Positions 41,883-45,478 of a DNA stretch of 45,478 nt are shown here, piece by piece. This stretch comes from Paenibacillus solani. GTDB taxonomy: Bacteria > Bacillota > Bacilli > Paenibacillales > Paenibacillaceae. Under the pieces are notes generated by a model, which was not told where the DNA came from, searched no databases, and saw only the letters and a program-made list of their open reading frames with translations. Each line of letters opens with the position of its first letter. Positions within the stretch are counted from its first letter, which is position 1. The position numbers and the translations under genes are program-made. The DNA lies in the NCBI RefSeq assembly GCF_001277345.1, contig NZ_LIUT01000001.1, forward strand, positions 3,255,987 through 3,301,464. Reading direction: 5' to 3'.

Positions 41883-42338
41883 TTAAATTGAATACTGTTT
41901 TTGAACCTTTGGTAATAAAGTTACTACTTGTATAGTTAATCCAAATATTATATAAATCAAATGAATTATTGAAAACATATTCAGAATATAAATCTGAATT
42001 GTAATCCAAATGATTAATTCAAATCCAGAATATAATGAAAATGTCCAAGACCAATGTTTATCCGGAAATATATTAAGTCTGTCGGCCATTTTCCATTTCC
42101 ACTTTCTGAGTAGACCTGATGCGATTATGAAAGGAATTATTCCTAATGCGCAAATCAATAAGATTCCAGGTATAAGATAATTATGAAAAATAGAATGTTC
42201 TAACTGCGAGCGGGACATACCCATCAATTCTCCACTTGGATCGATAATAAATGCTATTCCACCAAATATTGCTCCTATCCCTAAAAGTATTTGAAGTGCG
42301 ATTAATATTATTGATAGATTACTCAGTCTCATATTCAT
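41883..42338 (-). CDS. Four-helix integral membrane protein, unknown
   Basis: About 151 residues from the ATG at 42336-42338 (GAAGGATC in front). Four hydrophobic segments (IILIALQILLGIGAIFGGIA, LIPGILLICALGIIPFIIAS, FSLYSGFELIIWITIQIYIL, IIHLIYIIFGLTIQVVTLLP) with a conserved-looking KHWSWTFSLYSG. No family recognised. Flanked on both sides by complete structured repeats, about 47 bases from the start codon to the next one; a typical unit. Confidence 0.7.
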   Translation of the reverse strand: MNMRLSNLSIILIALQILLGIGAIFGGIAFIIDPSGELMGMSRSQLEHSIFHNYLIPGILLICALGIIPFIIASGLLRKWKWKMADRLNIFPDKHWSWTFSLYSGFELIIWITIQIYILNMFSIIHLIYIIFGLTIQVVTLLPKVQKQYSI

Positions 42339-42384
42339 GTAAGATCCTTCTTTCAAGATGATTTATTTCAGATCTTCGCACGTC

Positions 42385-42554
42385 CACATAACGTCCCCGT
42401 ATTGACGACGTGAGCCGGCCTTAGAAATTCTTATCTTAGGCCGGCTCGTGTGTCGTCTGATTATGCCCATAATTATACATACGACGATCAAGAGACGTAA
42501 GTTCCGCAGCGTAAATACAATGTTATATGATGGGGGGAAGGCTTCTTGAGTAAC
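42385..42554 (+). repeat. Structured intergenic repeat, complete copy
   Basis: Left CACATAACGTCCCCGTATTG-ACG; stem 1 GAGCCGGCCTTAGA ... TCTTAGGCCGGCTC (14-bp arms); stem 2 GTCGTC ... GACGA-type pairing; right arm GCGTAAATACAATGTTATATG (core 42522-42529); tail GGCTTCTTGAGTAAC. Confidence 0.85.
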
Positions 42555-42555
42555 T

Positions 42556-43065
42556 TCAAGATTCCTCCACCTTATCTTCTCCAAAATAAAAACCTTTGAG
42601 TTGTTTATCAAAGAAATTCTTTAAGTCTTCTTGATTGATTGTATAAATGACTTGGCCAGTCCTTATATTTGTTCTTGTTATATAAATCTTTTCAAGATCA
42701 TATTGAATTCTTATTTCTTTTCTGGTCTTTAATCTAAAAACAATCCCTGCGCTAATGCTTGTGTTTGATGGTATTTGTTTCAACTCTATAATATCTGAAT
42801 CAGGTACTGAATTAACCCAATTAACAATGTTATTAATATCATTTTGATCTAATTCTACTCTTATCCAATCGATATATGCAGCTGATCCTTTTCTAGTGTA
42901 TTGTGCTTTGGACATCTCGGTGCTGGAGATTTGTTTTACTTGAATTTCTTTATTTAACTTTGACTTACTCATGAAACTATTCATATCACCTAGAAAAAAA
43001 TATAATGTGCCTGTAACAATTATGAGGATAATAAATGTTCTTCTACTCTTTAAATTATTTAAAAT
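42556..43065 (-). CDS. Membrane-anchored hypothetical protein, ATT start likely
   Basis: About 169 residues if the whole open frame is used. The conventional ATG (42982-42984, MNSFMSKSKLNKEIQVKQIS) has no ribosome binding site. In frame upstream lie 27 further codons giving LNNLKSRRTFIILIIVTGTL-YFFLGD, a typical membrane anchor. This stretch begins at an ATT (43063-43065) six bases after GGGGGGAG. So an ATT start, or a small error, seems more likely than the internal ATG. The exported part (GIVFRLKTRKEIRIQYDLEK and FFDKQLKGFYFGEDKVEES) is unassigned. Unit between two complete repeats. Confidence 0.6.
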   Translation of the reverse strand: MLNNLKSRRTFIILIIVTGTLYFFLGDMNSFMSKSKLNKEIQVKQISSTEMSKAQYTRKGSAAYIDWIRVELDQNDINNIVNWVNSVPDSDIIELKQIPSNTSISAGIVFRLKTRKEIRIQYDLEKIYITRTNIRTGQVIYTINQEDLKNFFDKQLKGFYFGEDKVEES

Positions 43066-43082
43066 CGCACTCTCCCCCCATG

Positions 43083-43270
43083 TAATATAACGTTGTTGTA
43101 TTCACATACCCTCACTTGCTTAAGGGGTGCAAGCCCCGGGTCCAACGGACTTAGCCAGTGCAGGGTTATCTGCTGATTCCACTTCTTTGAAAAGACTCTG
43201 CAGACCAAGGGCCGAAACGACCGCAGTGTAGATTCGATGTTATCTGATGGCAATGCCCTCTTCGAAGTAC
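43083..43270 (+). repeat. Structured intergenic repeat, complete copy
   Basis: Left AATATAACGTTGTTGTATTC-AC; stem 1 CACTTGCTTAAG ... CTTAGCCAGTG with inner hairpins GGGG-TGCAAG-CCCC and GTCC-AAC-GGAC; stem 2 TCTGC ... GCAGA; right core GTTATCTG (43239-43246); tail GCCCTCTTCGAAGTAC. Confidence 0.85.
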
Positions 43271-43324
43271 TTTCATTATCTGCTTATATGTCTTTTCTAC
43301 ATTATTTTTTATTCAATTAGTTCT

Positions 43325-43353
43325 TTGATACATCTTTTCAAATATGGTAATAT
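43325..43353 (+). promoter_or_regulatory. Sigma-A-type promoter of the antisense RNA
   Basis: TTGATA (43325-43330), 17 bases, TAATAT (43348-43353) on the plus strand. The transcript would begin near 43360. Confidence 0.65.
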
Positions 43354-43359
43354 ATATTT

Positions 43360-43476
43360 AATAAAGACCAAGTGCGCTAACACTTGGTCCATACAATTGG
43401 CTTGGATGGGTAATCCCTTCTTAGTCAATTACGATCGGAAACCCACCTTCGGCGGTCAACCTTAGGGTGGGTTTTT
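43360..43476 (+). ncRNA. Putative antitoxin RNA of a type I toxin-antitoxin locus
   Basis: A transcript of about 117 bases is predicted between a sigma-A promoter and a hairpin terminator. It opens with the hairpin GACCAAGTG-CGCTAA-CACTTGGTC (43366-43389) and ends in the terminator stem AAACCCACC...GGTGGGTTT with TTTTT (43439-43476). The terminator T-run covers the stop codon of the convergent toxin ORF. The arrangement (convergent, shared terminator region) resembles par/Fst and txpA/RatA loci. On the minus strand the shared terminator has only three T residues, so the toxin mRNA probably runs on to the 43366-43389 hairpin and overlaps this RNA over most of its length. No protein-coding frame is convincing in the region. 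Confidence 0.55.
43439..43476. terminator. Shared terminator of toxin and antisense RNA
   Basis: Nine-base arms AAACCCACC (43439-43447) and GGTGGGTTT (43466-43474); five T on the plus strand, three T on the minus strand, so it works mainly for the antisense RNA. Confidence 0.75.
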
Positions 43477-43570
43477 ACTTTCTCTTGTTGTTATGATTAA
43501 TGTAAGTTAAAAGTGCAAGAATGAATGATCCAAATAGGAACATAATCGTTAGTGCATCTTTCACTTCCAT
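43475..43570 (-). CDS. Putative holin-like toxin, 31 residues (type I toxin-antitoxin)
   Basis: MEVKDALTIMFLFGSFILAL followed by LTYINHNNKRK: a short polar start, one membrane helix and a basic tail. This is the layout of the 'putative holin-like toxin' peptides of Bacillus and Paenibacillus, whose overproduction damages the membrane. A very strong ribosome binding site (GGAGGTG) lies five bases before the ATG and can be partly covered by the hairpin CCTTCGAAAGG. A sigma-A promoter lies about 60 bases upstream. The stop codon overlaps the terminator of the convergent antisense RNA. Its length is below usual gene-calling limits, so it is easily missed. Confidence 0.7.
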   Translation of the reverse strand: MEVKDALTIMFLFGSFILALLTYINHNNKRK

Positions 43571-43626
43571 GGCTTCACCTCCTTTCGAAGGGAAACCATG
43601 ACCACCCAAGATTCAATTGTAGTTAT

Positions 43627-43655
43627 ATTTTACCTTTATTTACATCTACGTACAA
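43627..43655 (-). promoter_or_regulatory. Sigma-A-type promoter of the toxin gene
   Basis: On the minus strand TTGTAC (43650-43655), 17 bases, TAAAAT (43627-43632); the transcript would begin near 43620 and have a leader of about 50 bases. One of the few units of the cassette-like series with a recognisable promoter of its own. Confidence 0.65.
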
Positions 43656-43712
43656 GCGTTCTTATTATGTCTTTGAACTTATAAATGGTTTTAATATCAT
43701 TAGCAGCCCTTT

Positions 43713-43885
43713 TAGATAACGTTTCCGTATTCACGAACCCTCACTGGCTTAGATAGCTCCTATCTTAGCCAGTGCAAGGTTGGTCTGCTGGATTTTCCTC
43801 TATGTAATTGCACCTTGCAGACCAGGGACGAAAGCCCCGTGCGTGTAATATTATGTTATGTGGAGTGCGGACTTCATTGAATAGT
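43713..43885 (+). repeat. Structured intergenic repeat, complete copy
   Basis: Left AGATAACGTTTCCGTATTCA-CG; stem 1 CACTGGCTTAGATAG-CTC-CTATCTTAGCCAGTG (15-bp arms, one mismatch); stem 2 GTCTGC ... GCAGAC; linker CAGGGACGAAAGCCCC; right arm GCGTGTAATATTATGTTATG-TG (core 43855-43862); tail GACTTCATTGAATAG. Confidence 0.88.
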
Positions 43886-43902
43886 ATTTCAAATTTCTTC
43901 AT

Positions 43903-44604
43903 TTAGTTTTTTCTTATTCTTGCTAATGCTCTTTTGGCTGCTAATTTCCCATTATGCATTCCGTTTATGGAAACGTCTTTCAACTTTTCTATAGCTGGAA
44001 TGTATCTATGAAAACCAATAATCTCACATGCTCTCTCTTGAACATACATATCTTCATCATCTAAATATTTCATTAATGAATCAAGATATCTTTTCGGAGT
44101 TAACGCCATGATTGAAAAAATATACTGACAACGAATATCATCATTTATTAGTTGGTTAGAACTTATCAAATTGTTCAACTCTTCAATACAACTTAGGTCT
44201 TCATCAATCTCAGTACTACTATTTTCTTTTTCTGAGGGATAGTCTTTCTTCAATTCATCCCAATCAAAATTAGGATGTTGTTCGAGTTTAGTTATAAATG
44301 AACTTATACTTCTAAAACCTGGAGATAAATCCGTTTCCTCATGATTGATGTAACTTATCCTGTATTTGCATGCACCTTGAATATGTAATCCTATATAGTT
44401 CGAATTATCATCTGTCCATAAAGGAATAATATCTTGATAAACCTTAATTTCAGACATGAAATCAGCTAATTCAATTATTTCGTCAAATTCCAATAATCTT
44501 AAAAAGTAAATTTGATCCTTCTGTTTCTTATTGTGAGTTTCTAACTCCTCAACTAATACAGTAGGTAATGTGATGCTGAGTCTATTAAAAAGATCTAAAA
44601 ACAT
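43903..44604 (-). CDS. SUKH (SMI1/KNR4)-like protein with C-terminal HEAT repeats
   Basis: 233 residues. The N-terminal half shows a SUKH-type fold: LEFDEIIELADFMSEIKVYQ, DIIPLWTDDNSNYIGLHIQG and DLSPGFRSISSFITKLEQHP. The C-terminal half has helical pairs (SLMKYLDDEDMYVQERACEI, HNGKLAAKRALARIRKN) of HEAT type. SUKH proteins are the commonest immunity proteins against nuclease toxins of polymorphic toxin systems; here no toxin is adjacent. AAAGGAG before the ATG. Flanked on both sides by complete repeats (38 bases from the start codon). Confidence 0.75.
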   Translation of the reverse strand: MFLDLFNRLSITLPTVLVEELETHNKKQKDQIYFLRLLEFDEIIELADFMSEIKVYQDIIPLWTDDNSNYIGLHIQGACKYRISYINHEETDLSPGFRSISSFITKLEQHPNFDWDELKKDYPSEKENSSTEIDEDLSCIEELNNLISSNQLINDDIRCQYIFSIMALTPKRYLDSLMKYLDDEDMYVQERACEIIGFHRYIPAIEKLKDVSINGMHNGKLAAKRALARIRKN

Positions 44605-44641
44605 AATTCTGCTCCTTTGAAAAAAAGATTTTTCCGCATTT

Positions 44642-44824
44642 CATAAAACGTTAAGGCATTCACGAACCCTCACCGGCTTAAGACCGTAGGTCTGGTCGTC
44701 AGACTTAGCCGGTGCAAGGTTGTCCGCTTATTCCTCTTCTCCGAAAACACATCTTGCGGACCGAGGGCGAATATCAGAAGCGCGAATGCGTGGTTATCGG
44801 ATATTGCTGCCTTCTCCGAGTTAC
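44642..44824 (+). repeat. Structured intergenic repeat, complete copy
   Basis: Left CATAAAACGTTAAGGCATTC-ACG; stem 1 CACCGGCTTAAG ... CTTAGCCGGTG; stem 2 GTCCGC ... GCGGAC; linker CCGAGGGCGAATATC; right arm GCGCGAATGCGTGGTTATCGG (core 44793-44800); tail TGCCTTCTCCGAGTTAC. Confidence 0.88.
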
Positions 44825-44826
44825 AT

Positions 44827-45231
44827 TCAATTGGGCTGTATGTAAATCATGATTTCATCTGCTTTTAAAATGACTTGTTCGTTTACTGACGCAATTCCTT
44901 TTCCGATTACAAACCCTCGTTTGTTCTTGATAATTTCATAATATAAGTCTATCCGATCCCCTGGGTACGCTTGTCCTAGCACTTCTACTCCTTTAAGCGC
45001 AGATAGAAATCCAAGCCCTTTATCTATAGAGATCGTAGCAAATGCTCCCAATTGAGCAAGCGCTTCAACTATCAAGGTACTTGGGACAGAGGCATCCTCT
45101 TCATAAAAAAACCATTCATTTCTTGTAACAAGTTTATATCCCTTTGCCCAATTGTTTTTTTCAACCTCCAATACCTTATCAATAAATAAAAACGGATACC
45201 TATGAGGAATAGTACTTGAAATATCAATCAT
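44827..45231 (-). CDS. FabZ-like 3-hydroxyacyl-ACP dehydratase (hot-dog fold)
   Basis: 134 residues from the ATG at 45229-45231 (AAAGGAG in front; a GTG lies one codon upstream). TIPHRYPFLFIDKVLEVEKN carries the catalytic His of FabZ, and PSTLIVEALAQLGAFATISI the catalytic Glu; YPGDRIDLYYEIIKNKRGFV follows the FabZ strand order. Such enzymes dehydrate 3-hydroxyacyl chains on ACP; isolated copies may serve special acyl groups rather than the main pathway. No other fatty-acid gene is nearby. Unit between two complete repeats. Confidence 0.85.
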   Translation of the reverse strand: MIDISSTIPHRYPFLFIDKVLEVEKNNWAKGYKLVTRNEWFFYEEDASVPSTLIVEALAQLGAFATISIDKGLGFLSALKGVEVLGQAYPGDRIDLYYEIIKNKRGFVIGKGIASVNEQVILKADEIMIYIQPN

Positions 45232-45261
45232 CACTTGACTCCTTTGTATTGCAACAATTTC

Positions 45262-45440
45262 TGATGCGTTTTTGTATTCACGAACCCGAGAGCCTTAAAT
45301 GACCGCAGGGAACGGGTCGTCAGACTTAGGCTCGCAGGGTTGTTCGGCTGACTCTGCTTCTTTCAAAGTTCCTCGGCCCGGACCAAGGGAGCGCAAGCCC
45401 CGCAGCGTAAATACATTGTTATGCGCCATCACTAGCATCA
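45262..45440 (+). repeat. Structured intergenic repeat, complete copy
   Basis: Left GATGCGTTTTTGTATTCACG; stem 1 GAGCCTTAA ... TTAGGCTC with inner GGGTCGTCAGAC region; stem 2 GTTCGG ... CCGGAC (pairs changed together relative to other copies); linker CCAAGGGAGCGCAAGCCCC; right arm GCGTAAATACATTGTTATGCG (core 45418-45425). About 38 bases remain after it to the window edge; they hold only a possible gene end. Confidence 0.85.
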
Positions 45441-45478
45441 CCTAAAAACCTTTGATCAAGATTCCAACTCTATTTTTT

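Noticed and set aside
42363..42611. 82-residue ORF across the repeat at 42.4 kb
   Set aside because: It is written largely by the structured repeat and overlaps the end of the neighbouring gene; no ribosome binding site.
43059..43253. 64-residue ORF inside the repeat at 43.1 kb
   Set aside because: Lies within the repeat; a by-product of its hairpins.
43247..43465. 72-residue plus-strand ORF over the antisense RNA
   Set aside because: Starts in the repeat end, lacks a ribosome binding site, and covers a promoter and RNA hairpins; a non-coding RNA explains the region better.
41669..45440. CRISPR array
   Set aside because: The repeats are 145-165 bases long, imperfect, and spaced by whole genes; there are no short identical repeats with uniform spacers.
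41669..45440. Classical attC sites of class 1-type integrons
   Set aside because: The end boxes read GTTATNT or GTTAGCG, not GTTRRRY with the usual L boxes, and no integrase is visible. I kept the wording 'attC-like'.
41669..45440. Ordinary rho-independent terminators or a riboswitch
   Set aside because: No T-runs follow the hairpins, and the element occurs before genes of unrelated function; one orientation and terminal inverted repeats fit a recombination or transposition element better.

Overview
The window looks like a chromosomal stretch of a low-GC Gram-positive spore former close to Paenibacillus. It has strong GGAGG-type ribosome binding sites and a Spo0E-family phosphatase gene. It also has PucR, NCS1 permease and hydantoinase genes, and giant secreted PL8 lyases, one of them with C-terminal S-layer (SLH) domains. 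Almost every gene lies on the minus strand.

Two kinds of DNA alternate. The 'native' blocks are visibly richer in G+C, intact, and closed by good terminators. They are: (i) 3.3-9.0 kb, a PucR regulator followed by an NCS1 permease / DUF917 / hydantoinase operon; (ii) 23.4-24.6 kb, an alanyl-tRNA editing protein; (iii) 25.6-26.7 kb, a small protein, a Spo0E-like protein and a divergent XRE regulator with an inverted-repeat operator; (iv) 30.4-39.6 kb, two tandem modular PL8 polysaccharide lyases. One lyase carries cohesin-like modules and SLH repeats, the other carries a two-repeat dockerin, and a cre-like site lies in front of the upstream one.

The remaining DNA (0-3, 9-23, 24.7-25.5, 26.7-30.1 and 40-45.5 kb) is AT-rich. 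It is a succession of short single-gene units: GNAT acetyltransferases, DinB-like proteins, a NUDIX hydrolase, a VOC protein, kinase-like proteins, hydrolases, lipoproteins, small membrane proteins, immunity-type proteins and unknowns. At about 22 places the spaces between units hold copies or fragments of one structured repeat. The repeat always has the same orientation. Its ends are an imperfect inverted repeat (ATAACGTT-n-TGTATTCACG ... CGTGAATACA-n-GTTATNTG) around two internal hairpins whose paired bases covary between copies. Many genes start tens of bases from a repeat, which leaves little room for a promoter. One gene (DJ-1/PfpI) is reversed while its flanking repeats are not. This is the layout of an integron cassette array (attC sites and promoterless cassettes) or of a CALIN, but the sites do not match the classical attC consensus and no integrase gene is in the window. 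I regard it as the most interesting system here.

One unit (43.3-43.7 kb) contains what looks like a type I toxin-antitoxin locus. It has a 31-residue holin-like toxin ORF on the minus strand and a convergent antisense RNA, each with a sigma-A promoter of 17-bp spacing. Toxin-antitoxin cassettes are known to stabilise integron arrays.

Gene decay is frequent in the cassette-like DNA and not seen in the native blocks: frameshifts (LysE, DinB, a lipoprotein, unknowns), a nonsense codon (ankyrin protein), truncations (P-loop kinase, Imm7 immunity gene) and a terminal scrap of a GNAT gene. Several frameshifts lie in homopolymers, so sequencing error must be excluded.
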